Positions 34,061 through 44,526 of a DNA stretch of 64,000 bases are shown piece by piece. The DNA comes from Vibrio sp. RE88 (GTDB taxonomy: Bacteria; Pseudomonadota; Gammaproteobacteria; Enterobacterales; Vibrionaceae). Below the pieces are notes generated by a model. The model saw only the letters and a list, made by a program, of their open reading frames with translations, was not told the DNA's origin and did not search any database. The stretch is from positions 434,001 to 498,000 of the forward strand of contig NZ_VTYQ01000004.1 of assembly GCF_013113835.1 (NCBI RefSeq). Reading direction: 5' to 3'. Position numbers and translations under genes: made by a program. Each line of letters begins with the position of its first letter. Position 1 is the stretch's first letter.

Positions 34061-35191
34061 ATGAAGTTTCTTCACACCTCTGACTGGCACCTCGGACGCC
34101 AATTCCACAATGTTTCTCTTCTGGACGATCAAAAAGCCGTTTTGGCTCAATTGATAGAATATCTACAATCTAATACCGTTGATGCTCTGGTGATTGCCGG
34201 AGATATCTATGACCGCTCGGTTCCGCCAACGGCTGCGATTGAATTGATGAACGAATTTGTCCGTCAGGTGTGCAACGAACTTAAACTACCCATCATTTTG
34301 ATACCCGGTAACCATGATGGCGCCCAGCGATTAGGCTTTGGATCCTCGCAAATGAAAGGGGCGGGTTTGCACATTATCTCGAATTTTGAAGAGATGCTGG
34401 AACCTGTTGTCATGAATACGGATGTTGGAGAGGTGGCTTTTTATGGCATGCCCTACAACGACCCTGAATTAGTTCGTCACCATTTTGGCCAGTCTGTATC
34501 AACGCACGATGACGCTCATCGACTGCTGAGTGAAGAGATTAAGTCTCAGTTTAAACCGGGTCAAAAGAATGTCTTGATCAGCCACTGCTTTGTTGATGGT
34601 GCGATTGAGTCCGAGTCCGAACGTCCTTTATCAATTGGCGGCTCAGACAGAGTCAGCCATGAACATTTTGTCGATTTTGACTATGTAGCTCTGGGCCATC
34701 TGCACCAGCCGCAAAAAAAGGGTGAAGATTACATCCGTTACTCGGGCTCACTGATGAAATACAGCTTTTCTGAGCAGCATCAGAAGAAAGGAATGACACT
34801 GGTTGAGATAAATGAACAAGGTTTTGTCTCAGCAACCCACATTGATCTCACTGCTCCTCACCAAATGCGGATAATTGAAGGGGAGTTAGACGAAGTTATT
34901 GCCGGTGGCAAAACAGATCCGAATAGTCATGATTACTTGTTGGTCCGTTTGTTAGATAAACACGCCATTCTTAATCCCATGGAAAAGCTTCGCGCGGTTT
35001 ACCCAAATGTTCTGCATATCGAAAAGCCAGGTATGTTAGTGGGCGTTGAACAGGAAATGGCTCAGGCAAAGCTTGCTCGTAGTGAAGTGGATATGTTCAA
35101 AGATTTTTTCCTTGAAGCGCAAAATAGTGAGCTAACGGAAGAGCAAGACCATGCAATAACCGACATCATCAAACAATTGGCAAAGCAGTAA
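34061..35191 (+). CDS. sbcD: DNA repair exonuclease subunit SbcD
   Basis: 376-residue nuclease subunit of the SbcCD (Mre11-Rad50) complex that cuts hairpins and protein-blocked DNA ends. Metallophosphatase motifs are in order: TSDWHLGRQFH, IAGDIYDRSVPP, IPGNHDGAQRLGF, SHCFVDG and ALGHLHQPQ. Length is typical, and it is followed nine bases later by sbcC. On V. cholerae chromosome II the same pair precedes the cqs genes. Confidence 0.95.
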   Translation: MKFLHTSDWHLGRQFHNVSLLDDQKAVLAQLIEYLQSNTVDALVIAGDIYDRSVPPTAAIELMNEFVRQVCNELKLPIILIPGNHDGAQRLGFGSSQMKGAGLHIISNFEEMLEPVVMNTDVGEVAFYGMPYNDPELVRHHFGQSVSTHDDAHRLLSEEIKSQFKPGQKNVLISHCFVDGAIESESERPLSIGGSDRVSHEHFVDFDYVALGHLHQPQKKGEDYIRYSGSLMKYSFSEQHQKKGMTLVEINEQGFVSATHIDLTAPHQMRIIEGELDEVIAGGKTDPNSHDYLLVRLLDKHAILNPMEKLRAVYPNVLHIEKPGMLVGVEQEMAQAKLARSEVDMFKDFFLEAQNSELTEEQDHAITDIIKQLAKQ

Positions 35192-35200
35192 GGGCAAGCG

Positions 35201-38200
35201 ATGAAACCATTATCACTGACAATGCAGGCATTTGGTCCTTTTGCTAACACTGAATCTATCGACTTTACATTGCTTGGTTCCAATCCGCTGTTTTTGATTA
35301 ACGGCCCAACAGGTTCAGGTAAAACTTCTATTTTAGACGCTATTTGTTTTGCTTTGTATGGCCAAACAACAAGTAATGAAAGAGAAGGGAAGCAGATGCG
35401 CTGTGATATGGCAGCGCTTTCGTTACCGACCGAAGTGGTGTTCGAATTCGCACTTAAGGATAAGTGCTACAGAGTCACTAGATCACCCGATCAATTGGCA
35501 CCTAAAGCACGAGGTGAAGGTACAACGACTCGAAACCACACAGCCTCTTTGTACGAGATTACAAATGAAGAGCGACTGATAACCAGCAAGACAGCACAGG
35601 TTAAAATTGAGGTCGCAGAACTGATTGGTCTGAATGAAACTCAGTTTCGTCAGGTGATGGTGTTACCACAAGGTAAGTTTCGTGAACTCTTGCTTGTAAG
35701 CTCCATAAAGCGAGAAGAGATCTTCGGTCAATTGTTCCAGACTGACATTTACAAGAAAATCGAGCTTGTGCTTAAGGATAAAGCGAGTGCTATCAGCAAA
35801 TCAAAAGATGAGTTTGATAACCAGATTCGCGGTGCTCTACAAGTGGCAGAAGCCAGCACTGAACAAGAGTTAACGGAGCAACTTGATGTTGTCGCTAAGC
35901 TGCTTGAAGAAGTGAGCTTGAGTGAAAAGGTTGCCCTTGAAAAGTTAAATAAAAACAAAGAGGCACAACAGAAAGCTAACCAATTACAAGGTGAATTTGA
36001 GAAGCTACAAAGCGCAGAGAAAGCACTGTCAGAGCATAGCGAGAAAAGCGATAGCAACGCTCAAATTCAACAAAAACTGGTGATCGCTCAGCAAGCTTCC
36101 AAGCTAGACGTTCCTTACACCAATTGGACGTCACTCTCAAAACAGGTCCATGACCTGAATGAAAAAGCCAGTTCTCTTGAGAAAGCGTTGCAACTTTCGA
36201 ATGTTGCGGTAGAAGAGCACAAACAGCAGTTGAATACGTTCACGCAGCAAGCCCAATCAATTCCGACATTGACAGATAAGCTCTACCAACTGGAAGGCAT
36301 CAAAGCTAAGCTAAACGAAAAGTTGGAGTTGGATAAAAACCTGAAAGACTCTACTACTAAGAAACAAGAGTTCAATTCGACCTTAATCAAATATCAGACA
36401 CACAAAGAAAAGCTTTCGCAAGAAGCATCTAAAGCTCAACAAGAACTCGAGAATGCGAAGCTGGCTATTGCAGATAAAGCGACGGTAGAGTCTGAACTTG
36501 CGCGACTACAGCGCCTTACTGCCGATCTCAATAAACTGCAGTTGCTGTCCAAAGAGTTAGTTACTTTAGAGCAAGGGCTGCAGCCCATTGAAGCTCGTGT
36601 ACAGCAGTTGAAGCTTGATTGGCAAGAGCATAGCAAGCAAGCGGATGACTATGAAATGCGCTGGCACAGCGCTCAGGCAGCAGTTCTTGCCCGTAAACTT
36701 CAGCAAGGCCTGCCTTGTCCGGTGTGTGGCAGCGCTGAGCATCCAAACCCAGCTGCGTTTAATGGCCAAGAAGTGACCAAAGAACAAGTTGAATTTCGTC
36801 GTAACCAAGAGCGTCAGTCACTGCACTCTCTCAACGAGCAAACTCGCATTGTTGAACAGCAGAATGTCCTTATCTCTCGTCAAAAAACTCAAATTGAAGC
36901 ATTTAAGGAAGAGCTGGGGGAAAATAGAGACCTTTCTTTGGATCTTGTACAGAAGCAGCATTCTGAGTGGCAGGCCAAGTTAGCTGGATTGGCTTCAATT
37001 AACCTTGAACAGATGGAGTTGGAGGTTGCAACGCTCAACCAACGTTGTGAAAAAGGTGAGAGTGAAATCAATCGCCTGAGAGAAGAAATGTCTGCTCATG
37101 ACGCAACAGTTCAAGTGCTGCAACAGAGGCTCGAGGTACTGGTACAGTCCATTGGTGAACAACATCAGTCAGTGGAATCTGTCGACAATGATTATAAGCA
37201 AACCAAAGCGTCAATCGATGCTTTGCAAAAGCAACTGGAACAAGCCAATGAACAGCAACAGCGACTCGCTAAGCGTCATGCTGAGCTCGAAGGGCAAAGA
37301 CAGAGCAACACACAGCTTTTAGCGGAAGCAAAACGCAACTTAGATAAAGCGGAAACGGAATGGCATGTCTCGATTGAAAAAGCGCAGTTTTCTGATGAGC
37401 AAGCCTATCTCAACGCGAAAGCGACAGACGATCAATTAGAGTTTTGGAAAGCATCAGTGGAAGCTTACGCGCAAACTGAAGCCAAACTAAAGCAGACGTT
37501 AGAAGATTTGAAACATGCGCTCAAAGACCAACAAGCGCCTGACTTAGTTGAACTAGGCAAACTTGTTGAATTAAGCAGCCAAGAGTACGTTGAAGCGAGA
37601 AATGCACTGGATACAACTCGTTCTAAATTCGAACGATTTGACAAGGTTCGCCGTGATATTGCCTTACTACACGAAAAAAATGCTGAATTAGAGGCTGAGT
37701 ACAAGGTGTACGGAACTCTGTATGACGTCGCTAGCGGTAAAACCGGGAGCCGCGTGAGTCTGCATCGATTTGTTCTTGGTGTATTACTGGACGATGTGCT
37801 TATTCAAGCCTCTCAGAGACTCAGCCTGATGAGTAAAGGGCGCTACATTCTTGCGCGCAAAACCGAAGGCTTCAAGGGTGCGGCAGGGCGTGGCTTGGAT
37901 CTGATGGTAGAAGATAGCTACACAGGCAAAAATAGAGATGTTGCCACCTTATCCGGGGGCGAATCCTTCATGGCAGCGCTGTCTTTAGCACTTGGCTTAT
38001 CCGATGTTGTTCAATCGTACAGTGGTGGTATCAGGTTGGATACGCTGTTTATCGATGAAGGTTTCGGCAGCTTAGATCCAGAGTCATTGGATCTCGCCAT
38101 CCAGACCCTAATCGACCTTCAGCAAAGTGGTAGAACCATCGGATTAATTTCCCATGTGAGTGAGCTTAAAGAGCAGATGTCATTGCGTATTGATGTCACG

Positions 38201-38242
38201 TCCAGCCGAGTGGGAAGTGAATTGAAAGTAAATGTTGCATGA
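35201..38242 (+). CDS. sbcC: DNA repair ATPase subunit SbcC
   Basis: 1013-residue Rad50-like SMC ATPase. Walker A lies near the N-terminus (INGPTGSGKTSILDAICFALYG). Two long coiled coils flank a zinc hook at about residue 505 (LPCPVCGSAEHPNP), which dimerises two complexes. The C-terminal lobe has the signature ATLSGGESFMAALSLALGLSD and Walker B LDTLFIDEGFGSLDPESLD. It forms the SbcCD complex with the preceding gene. Length is close to E. coli SbcC. Confidence 0.95.
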   Translation: MKPLSLTMQAFGPFANTESIDFTLLGSNPLFLINGPTGSGKTSILDAICFALYGQTTSNEREGKQMRCDMAALSLPTEVVFEFALKDKCYRVTRSPDQLAPKARGEGTTTRNHTASLYEITNEERLITSKTAQVKIEVAELIGLNETQFRQVMVLPQGKFRELLLVSSIKREEIFGQLFQTDIYKKIELVLKDKASAISKSKDEFDNQIRGALQVAEASTEQELTEQLDVVAKLLEEVSLSEKVALEKLNKNKEAQQKANQLQGEFEKLQSAEKALSEHSEKSDSNAQIQQKLVIAQQASKLDVPYTNWTSLSKQVHDLNEKASSLEKALQLSNVAVEEHKQQLNTFTQQAQSIPTLTDKLYQLEGIKAKLNEKLELDKNLKDSTTKKQEFNSTLIKYQTHKEKLSQEASKAQQELENAKLAIADKATVESELARLQRLTADLNKLQLLSKELVTLEQGLQPIEARVQQLKLDWQEHSKQADDYEMRWHSAQAAVLARKLQQGLPCPVCGSAEHPNPAAFNGQEVTKEQVEFRRNQERQSLHSLNEQTRIVEQQNVLISRQKTQIEAFKEELGENRDLSLDLVQKQHSEWQAKLAGLASINLEQMELEVATLNQRCEKGESEINRLREEMSAHDATVQVLQQRLEVLVQSIGEQHQSVESVDNDYKQTKASIDALQKQLEQANEQQQRLAKRHAELEGQRQSNTQLLAEAKRNLDKAETEWHVSIEKAQFSDEQAYLNAKATDDQLEFWKASVEAYAQTEAKLKQTLEDLKHALKDQQAPDLVELGKLVELSSQEYVEARNALDTTRSKFERFDKVRRDIALLHEKNAELEAEYKVYGTLYDVASGKTGSRVSLHRFVLGVLLDDVLIQASQRLSLMSKGRYILARKTEGFKGAAGRGLDLMVEDSYTGKNRDVATLSGGESFMAALSLALGLSDVVQSYSGGIRLDTLFIDEGFGSLDPESLDLAIQTLIDLQQSGRTIGLISHVSELKEQMSLRIDVTSSRVGSELKVNVA

Positions 38243-38361
38243 GGCGGTAAATAGGGCCGATATTCTGGTCGGAAGTAGCTAAATGTGCTAATTATTAGTT
38301 AAAAGATATAAAAGTCGAGCGGCCTTAAAAACAGCTCTTTTAGTTGGCATCAGGATCATTC

Positions 38362-40419
38362 ATGACAGCAGTTCTGGAATCAGTTCGCAAAGTATACCAG
38401 TATGCAGAACCAAACCTTACGCTCGTAGGTTGGATGGGGTTGCTTGGCTTTCCAACCTATTATTATGTCTGGTCCTACTTATTCCCTCAGCCATATGAGA
38501 GTCTTACACTCAGACTCTTTTGCTCATTTCTATTTGCCATTATCGCTTTTCGGCATGCGCTTCCTAAACACATACAGCGTTATATGCCGCAATATTATCT
38601 CATCTCTATAGCGATATGCCTGCCGTACTTCTTCAGTTACATGATGTTTATGAACGACTGGTCGACGATATGGGCGATGTCATTTATGGCTTCGGTTTTT
38701 CTCCATATTCTCCTCGTTCATCAAACCCGAATCATGCTACTACAGGCCGTGATTTCGTTGTTGCTCGCTTTTGTCACCGTTTACGGGATTGATTTCAGTA
38801 TGGCCATGGAGAAGATTGTGTGGCCATATTTGCCGATTTTTCTCTTCACTTATGTGTTTGGTAACCTGTTTTATTTCCGCAATCAGGTTGAGCACGAAAG
38901 TAAAGTCTCTATTGCTAAATCCTTCGGTGCAGGCATTGCTCATGAAATGCGTAACCCGCTAAGTGCACTGAAAGCATCGTTTGATGTACTTAGCTCCTTG
39001 TTACCCGATGAAAAGTCTAAAACCACTGAGTTTTACTCAATGTCTCATCAGGAACTAACCATTGCGAGAGAAGTGCTTAGTGATGCAGACGAAGTGATTC
39101 AAAACGGTAACGAAACCATCGATCTCCTGTTAACTTCTATTGATGAAAACCGTGTCTCTACATCGACATTTAGAAAGCAGTCTTTGAAACGAGTAACGGA
39201 AGATTCGCTGTCCAGTTTTGCCTACAAGAGCTCTAAAGATAAGCAGGCGGTTCAGTTCAAATGTGACCAGGATGCCGAATTCTTTGGCAGTGACACACTT
39301 ATTAAATATGCCTTATACAACCTTCTCAAAAATGCCTTTTATTATCAAAATGGCAACGATTTTAAAATCAGCGTTGAGATAAAGTGCTCCGACAAAAACA
39401 ACACTATCGTGTTTCGCGATAACGGAGTAGGGATCGCACCTGAAGTTCTTGAGAACATCTTCAAAGATTTTTATACCTTCGGCAAATCAGGCAGTTATGG
39501 TCTTGGTTTACCATTTTGTCGAAAAGTGATGCAAGCTTTAGGTGGCAGAATCAGCTGTCGGTCTGAGCTAAATGAATGGACCGAGTTCACGCTGACCTTC
39601 CCTCAATACCACTCAGCGAGAGTGGATTACATAAAAATGGATCTAATGAAATCTAAATCAGCCCTCTATGTCGGCGAAACCAGTGTCATTGCACGATTAC
39701 TCAATGAGCAATCTTTCTACAAAGGCTTTACTCTCAACACCGTTGATCTCGAGTTAGCTAACAGTAGAGAAGAGTATGAATTTGAATACGATTTGATATT
39801 CATTGATTTAGATGCGGTGATCACCTCACCAGATCAGCTTGCGGCGTTAGAGAACAAGCTGCATTTTACTGAAGCAAGAATTGTCTTCCTCTATGACGAG
39901 AATAACCGCTATCACAACGATATAGAAAGGCATTTGACCATCTACCCGGTTGAGAAGCATCGTATGTCGCTAGAACCGGGGCGTGTTTTGGAGGAGTTGT
40001 TCTTTGAATCCCCTGAACCTGACCGTAACTTACTGCCGAGAAAAGAAGTTCGTGTTGGTAAAACGATCGTCATTGCAGACGACAATCATTCTCTTCGTAC
40101 TTACACTTCCATATTGTTAGAGCAGCAGGGATTTGAGGTGATTCAAGCCCAGAACGGGCAAGAAGTGCTAGATAAACTGCAGAACAATCTTGTCGACCTA
40201 GTGTTAATGGATATAGAAATGCCACAATTGAATGGCCTTGATGCAGCGAATGCTATTCGTTCATCAGAGCGTGAGTACGCCAATATTCCGATTTTAGGTC
40301 ACACTGGTGACTCGACATCTGTTGCCATTGATAAAATTCATCAGTCAGGAATGAATGATTATATTATTAAGCCAGCAGGCACAGAAGTATTGCTGGATAA
40401 AATATCGAACTGGATTTAA
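38362..40419 (+). CDS. cqsS: CAI-1 quorum-sensing hybrid sensor kinase CqsS
   Basis: Inner-membrane receptor for the alkane autoinducer CAI-1; it feeds phosphate through LuxU to LuxO at low cell density. In 685 residues: six membrane helices (about 20-175) forming the ligand pocket, the H-box FGAGIAHEMRNPLSALKAS with His194, the kinase ATPase domain (NLLKNAFYYQ, DNGVGIAPE, GSYGLGLPFCRKVM), and a C-terminal receiver with the phospho-Asp in DLVLMDIEMPQLNG. The ATG at 38362 (AGGA six bases upstream) gives a numbering where the His falls at 194, as I recall for V. cholerae. At position 170 this protein has Phe (GNLF) where V. cholerae has Cys. Convergent with cqsA. Confidence 0.95.
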   Translation: MTAVLESVRKVYQYAEPNLTLVGWMGLLGFPTYYYVWSYLFPQPYESLTLRLFCSFLFAIIAFRHALPKHIQRYMPQYYLISIAICLPYFFSYMMFMNDWSTIWAMSFMASVFLHILLVHQTRIMLLQAVISLLLAFVTVYGIDFSMAMEKIVWPYLPIFLFTYVFGNLFYFRNQVEHESKVSIAKSFGAGIAHEMRNPLSALKASFDVLSSLLPDEKSKTTEFYSMSHQELTIAREVLSDADEVIQNGNETIDLLLTSIDENRVSTSTFRKQSLKRVTEDSLSSFAYKSSKDKQAVQFKCDQDAEFFGSDTLIKYALYNLLKNAFYYQNGNDFKISVEIKCSDKNNTIVFRDNGVGIAPEVLENIFKDFYTFGKSGSYGLGLPFCRKVMQALGGRISCRSELNEWTEFTLTFPQYHSARVDYIKMDLMKSKSALYVGETSVIARLLNEQSFYKGFTLNTVDLELANSREEYEFEYDLIFIDLDAVITSPDQLAALENKLHFTEARIVFLYDENNRYHNDIERHLTIYPVEKHRMSLEPGRVLEELFFESPEPDRNLLPRKEVRVGKTIVIADDNHSLRTYTSILLEQQGFEVIQAQNGQEVLDKLQNNLVDLVLMDIEMPQLNGLDAANAIRSSEREYANIPILGHTGDSTSVAIDKIHQSGMNDYIIKPAGTEVLLDKISNWI

Positions 40420-40446
40420 AAAGACCTACGAAACGTAGGTCTTTTT
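40418..40446. terminator. Bidirectional terminator between cqsS and cqsA
   Basis: AAAAAGACCTACG and CGTAGGTCTTTTT pair perfectly (13 bp) around AAA, giving a T-run on both strands between convergent genes. Confidence 0.93.
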
Positions 40447-40454
40447 AGCTTTGT

Positions 40455-41636
40455 TTAAATAAAGTACATATCTGGAAGATCGTAAGCCGCCTGACAAGCG
40501 TGAATTATTTTATTGGCTTCCTCTATAGTTGTAGAGCTATTGAGAGAAAATCGGATTATGTTTTTATTAGGTGTTGTCGCTGGTCGACAAAATACAGCGC
40601 CGAATATTCCTTGTGATTCGAAAAAGTCTCGCACTTTTTCAGTGTTGCGCTCATCTCCTGTTTCGACCGCTATTATTTGAGATTGACTTCTAATCGTTAG
40701 CCCGATATTTGCAAGGTTAGTTTTCAAATACTCACTTAACTCTTGTAAATAAGCCCTTTCTTTATCTCGTTCCTTTATTACGTCCAGTGTTTTATCAAGT
40801 CGGTCTAACTCATGTGGCAGCATCGTAGAGCTAAATATCGCAGGGTAAGCCACAAATGGAACACAATCATTAGCGCGATTGTTACACCAAATGGCTCCTG
40901 CTCGGTAGGCAAACGTTTTGGCCAAACTGGCCGTCATAAAGTCGACTTGATGACTTAGCTTTAAGCTTTGCAACAAACCAGCACCATGTTTACCGTGAGT
41001 GCCCAGGGAGTGGGATTCGTCGACTAATACCGCGCAACCATACTCCTTCGCGAGCAACACAAGCTCAACTAAGGGAGCAACAGTGCCTATAGTACTGTAA
41101 ATCGAATCAACAAGAACGATCCCAGGACCATGTCTGTTTATCAATTTATTCAAATGCTTGACGTTATTATGCATAAAGGGGTGGATGTTCGCTCCAGCGA
41201 TACGTGCCCCTTCCCATAGAGACATATGAGCAAAAAAATCGATGTAGACATTTGTTTCACTGTCACAGATGGTTTGCAGCAAAGCGGTATTGGCTGCCCA
41301 ACCTGACTGAGAAAGTAAACAAGACTGAAATCCGACATACTTTGCCAGTTTTTGTTCTACTTCAGGCTTAGAATTTTCATCCTGTAAAAAAATCCCCGAC
41401 ATAAACGGGCTATTTTTACGTGCCATAATAGAACTAATATGGTGCTCAATGATATCGGGGTTATTGGATAGATCGAGGTAATCATTACTTTGCAAAACTA
41501 GGTCGCCACTTTGCGGCCTTTTCCCAAGAACTAAATGTTTACCATTCTTGTTGGAGTTAATTAAGTCATCCAGATAAAAATTTAATTTATTATTAATAAA
41601 ATCTGGCAAAGGAGGGTAATGGTTAAGCGTATTCAT
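40455..41636 (-). CDS. cqsA: CAI-1 autoinducer synthase CqsA
   Basis: 393-residue PLP-dependent acyltransferase (AOS family) joining SAM or an amino acid with a fatty acyl-CoA to make the CAI-1 precursor. Family segments: [68 protein letters not shown], and the PLP Lys in [18 protein letters not shown]. The start at 41636 ([13 protein letters not shown]) aligns with V. cholerae CqsA. AAGGA lies about 10 bases upstream, a long spacing, and an ATG 30 bases earlier is less likely. The gene is richer in A+T than its neighbours. Confidence 0.95.
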   Translation of the reverse strand: MNTLNHYPPLPDFINNKLNFYLDDLINSNKNGKHLVLGKRPQSGDLVLQSNDYLDLSNNPDIIEHHISSIMARKNSPFMSGIFLQDENSKPEVEQKLAKYVGFQSCLLSQSGWAANTALLQTICDSETNVYIDFFAHMSLWEGARIAGANIHPFMHNNVKHLNKLINRHGPGIVLVDSIYSTIGTVAPLVELVLLAKEYGCAVLVDESHSLGTHGKHGAGLLQSLKLSHQVDFMTASLAKTFAYRAGAIWCNNRANDCVPFVAYPAIFSSTMLPHELDRLDKTLDVIKERDKERAYLQELSEYLKTNLANIGLTIRSQSQIIAVETGDERNTEKVRDFFESQGIFGAVFCRPATTPNKNIIRFSLNSSTTIEEANKIIHACQAAYDLPDMYFI

Positions 41637-41853
41637 GATAAATATATCCTTTTTTGTTAAAACCATGTGCCAGCTGACAAAATGATATATGAACCAAAAT
41701 GGATATAAGTTCGAGTGCTAATATTTATTATTTTGCTGTCTGTTACAAATAAAAATATCAACTATAATAGTATATGAATTCTTTCCCTACGCTGACCCGA
41801 GCCTAACCAAGGCTAACTATTATATTTCCCCGTTATTTATTCGGTACGAAGTG

Positions 41854-42828
41854 TTATTTGGAAGAGCGTTCTTTCTTACAAGACATAAAGATTTCTGGCC
41901 AGTACATTTTGATATAGCCAACGAATACCCAAGCTACCAGTCCGGTGGCAACACTCAGCTCAAAAAATCCAAATTTGTGAAGCCAGTGCCAATGTGGATG
42001 ATACTGCTCGAAAAAGCTCGTAAGACGGTGCATCGCGATCGCACTAATGACGGAAGGGAAGGTGACAGCAGCAATTGAAGGTTGGAATTTAAGCCGCATT
42101 AGACGGAAATAACAGAGATAGATCGTTAACGTCATGGTGATAGCAATACCAGCCAAAGCGCCAGTAAGTATAGGGTCTGGCTTTTGGAAATTAACCAGAT
42201 AGGTGGCTAATGAAAGGTTGATCGGTGCTGCCATGATGGCCAGAGTCGGCCTTGCTCTGCGTGGAAGCCGACCTTCAAACATCAGCCTGTAGAGCACTAG
42301 CGGTAGCATAAAGAAGTATATTGTAATACAGATGCTGACTAAGGTTTCTGAGAATACTGTGTGGCCGAACTTCGTCCCTGCCAGCGAGCTACTGATCAAT
42401 CCTACCGGATACAAGAACCAACTAGGGACAATATTCGATACTTTGAAGCGTGTGATCTGAAAGAAGAAAAACAGCACCATCATAGTGATGTGGAGCAATA
42501 GCGCCGCAAACCATAAAGGGTAGGCGATTAAGGGTGATATCACGGCAAGATAATCACAAAGGATCAACAATGCCATGCTCATGGGAGCCATCAAGCTGCC
42601 GCTCAATGGATGTCGAATATCGTTGATGAAAGTAGAGTAACTGCTGAAGTATTTTATTAGAACTGGTAACAGCAGAATGGCGCCGCCTGCGGCAAGATAA
42701 GGGCGGATAAAGACACCAATGTCAGGAATGTATAACGCCCATGCGTGCCCAAGTCCTATCATACCGAGCGCTAATGCGGCTTGTGATGGTGGCACACTCT
42801 GAAATTGTGTAAAGCGTCTCCAGTTCAA
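41854..42828 (-). CDS. TDT (TehA/SLAC1-like) family transporter
   Basis: 324-residue membrane protein with about ten hydrophobic helices, e.g. AALALGMIGLGHAWALYIP at the start, MAPMSMALLILCDYLAVISPLIAYPLWF and a conserved PSWFLYPVGLISSSLAG. It resembles the tellurite-resistance/dicarboxylate transporter family, whose structurally known members are anion channels. Substrate not determinable. It sits between cqsA and clcA on the same strand. Confidence 0.8.
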   Translation of the reverse strand: MNWRRFTQFQSVPPSQAALALGMIGLGHAWALYIPDIGVFIRPYLAAGGAILLLPVLIKYFSSYSTFINDIRHPLSGSLMAPMSMALLILCDYLAVISPLIAYPLWFAALLLHITMMVLFFFFQITRFKVSNIVPSWFLYPVGLISSSLAGTKFGHTVFSETLVSICITIYFFMLPLVLYRLMFEGRLPRRARPTLAIMAAPINLSLATYLVNFQKPDPILTGALAGIAITMTLTIYLCYFRLMRLKFQPSIAAVTFPSVISAIAMHRLTSFFEQYHPHWHWLHKFGFFELSVATGLVAWVFVGYIKMYWPEIFMSCKKERSSK

Positions 42829-42946
42829 CGGCTTAATCCTGACTAGCTTGAAACAAATGATTGGGGACTAAATGAGTGAGCAGATCCGTGCTACCGATCA
42901 TTTAGGGCAAGGGATCATATCAAGCTCATCGGTTGCTGTGCAATTG

Positions 42947-44347
42947 TCATTTTGATTCGCAAGGAAGGTCTTCTTGTCTCAACTTCTCATTTTTTAATGT
43001 TCGATGTAACAGTTGGCTATAGATTGGCTGTCCTCCGAGTAATTGAGCGAAAATAACCGCGCCGAGACAGGTAATGATCAGCGGTAATATTAGGTAGTAA
43101 TTGTTGGTCATTTCGATCACCAATAAGATGCCCGTAATTGGAGCGCGAACAGTAGCCGCGAACAATGCCCCCATTCCTGCAATGGCGAACATGCCCGGAG
43201 AAATCATCAGTTCAGGCATCAAGCCGTGGGCAATTAAGCCAAACGCATACCCAAACAGTGTGCCTAATGCCAACATCGGTGCGAAGATGCCGCCAGGAGC
43301 TCCAGAGCCAAAACAAATCAGCGTGGTGAGAATTCTTGCAACAAACAAAAGCAGCAACACCGTGGCTCCGTAGCCGCCGTTAGTGATGGTAGGAATTAAG
43401 CCAATGCCGCCGCCAGTTATTTCCGGTAGATAAAGCAGCATCAAACCAAAAAAACCGCCAATACAGCTTCCGGTGATCAGGTAGCGTTTACGGTCATTCT
43501 TATGCAGTTTGACAAACAAGTCCTGAGACAGGGTAACTAGGCGATTAAATACGACTCCAAACACGCCAAACATCGCACCTAACAGTAAGAAAAGCCATAA
43601 GGCGGCCAGCTCTGGCGGGTGATATTGCGGCATGGTGATAACCGCGTCTTGACCATTAATGTAGCGAAAAACAATGTTGGCGGAGATGGCAGAAATGATC
43701 ACCGCACGAATAGAAATGAGTGAGTACCGAAATTGGGGGCGCATTTCTTCAACCACAAACATGATGCCAGCTAACGGAGCGTTAAACGCTGCGGCTAAAC
43801 CTCCCGCAGCGCCAGATGCAAGCAGTGAGTGTTTGGTGTCATCATTTCTGACCTGAAAGAGATCCGTCACCATGCGACCAATGGCTCCTCCCATTTGAAC
43901 CGTTGGTCCTTCACGGCCAAGTACCATGCCTGAGCCCAGCGCACCCATGCCACCGAAGAACTTTACAGGTAGAACACGCCACCAACGAATAGGGCGTATG
44001 CCATCCATCGCTCCCTCGATTTCTGGAATGCCGGATCCCGCTGCTTCTGGGGCAAAACGGTGAACGAGGTAGTAGCCAATAAATGCCAATGCGGCACTGA
44101 TCAAAAATGCTGCGAGCCACAGTGGCAATGCGCTCCCAATCGCTTGTTTTAGCCAGTCAGTCCGAGTCTCTGAGACAAAATGAACCGCAATTTCGAAGAA
44201 GGTAGCAACGATACCAGCAAGAATACCAACAAGTAGAGAAAGGATGAGAACAGAGACGGGCGTTTTATCTTTAGAGAGAAACTGGTTAATGGCATCCTTT
44301 GGCATACTGGCTAAAAGGGACTGCTTAATTTTCTCTCTCTTGGTCAT
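42947..44347 (-). CDS. clcA: H+/Cl- exchange transporter ClcA
   Basis: 466-residue CLC antiporter of the inner membrane, used in extreme acid resistance in E. coli. Chloride-binding signatures are intact: GSGIPEIEG, GREGPTVQMG (with the gating Glu) and GAPGGIFAPMLALG. Helix content and length match E. coli ClcA. Preceded by a long intergenic region that contains a candidate small RNA on the other strand. Confidence 0.95.
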   Translation of the reverse strand: MTKREKIKQSLLASMPKDAINQFLSKDKTPVSVLILSLLVGILAGIVATFFEIAVHFVSETRTDWLKQAIGSALPLWLAAFLISAALAFIGYYLVHRFAPEAAGSGIPEIEGAMDGIRPIRWWRVLPVKFFGGMGALGSGMVLGREGPTVQMGGAIGRMVTDLFQVRNDDTKHSLLASGAAGGLAAAFNAPLAGIMFVVEEMRPQFRYSLISIRAVIISAISANIVFRYINGQDAVITMPQYHPPELAALWLFLLLGAMFGVFGVVFNRLVTLSQDLFVKLHKNDRKRYLITGSCIGGFFGLMLLYLPEITGGGIGLIPTITNGGYGATVLLLLFVARILTTLICFGSGAPGGIFAPMLALGTLFGYAFGLIAHGLMPELMISPGMFAIAGMGALFAATVRAPITGILLVIEMTNNYYLILPLIITCLGAVIFAQLLGGQPIYSQLLHRTLKNEKLRQEDLPCESK

Positions 44348-44526
44348 AAAAAGGGCAACCTCGTCTTATTTATTTTTCTATTAGAAATAATGATGTCTCT
44401 AGCAAGAATTATACGCTTGTGTAGGCTTAACTATAGCGTCAAGAATGAAATATTGATTTTCAAATATGGAGAATAAGAGAGATCGAAAAATAGCTTGAGA
44501 ATTGGCAAGAGATCACGTTTATTCCC
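44348..44526. other. Intergenic region upstream of clcA
   Basis: AT-rich spacer carrying the clcA promoter region. No open frame or clear regulator site was recognised before the candidate small-RNA promoter at 44527. Confidence 0.5.
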
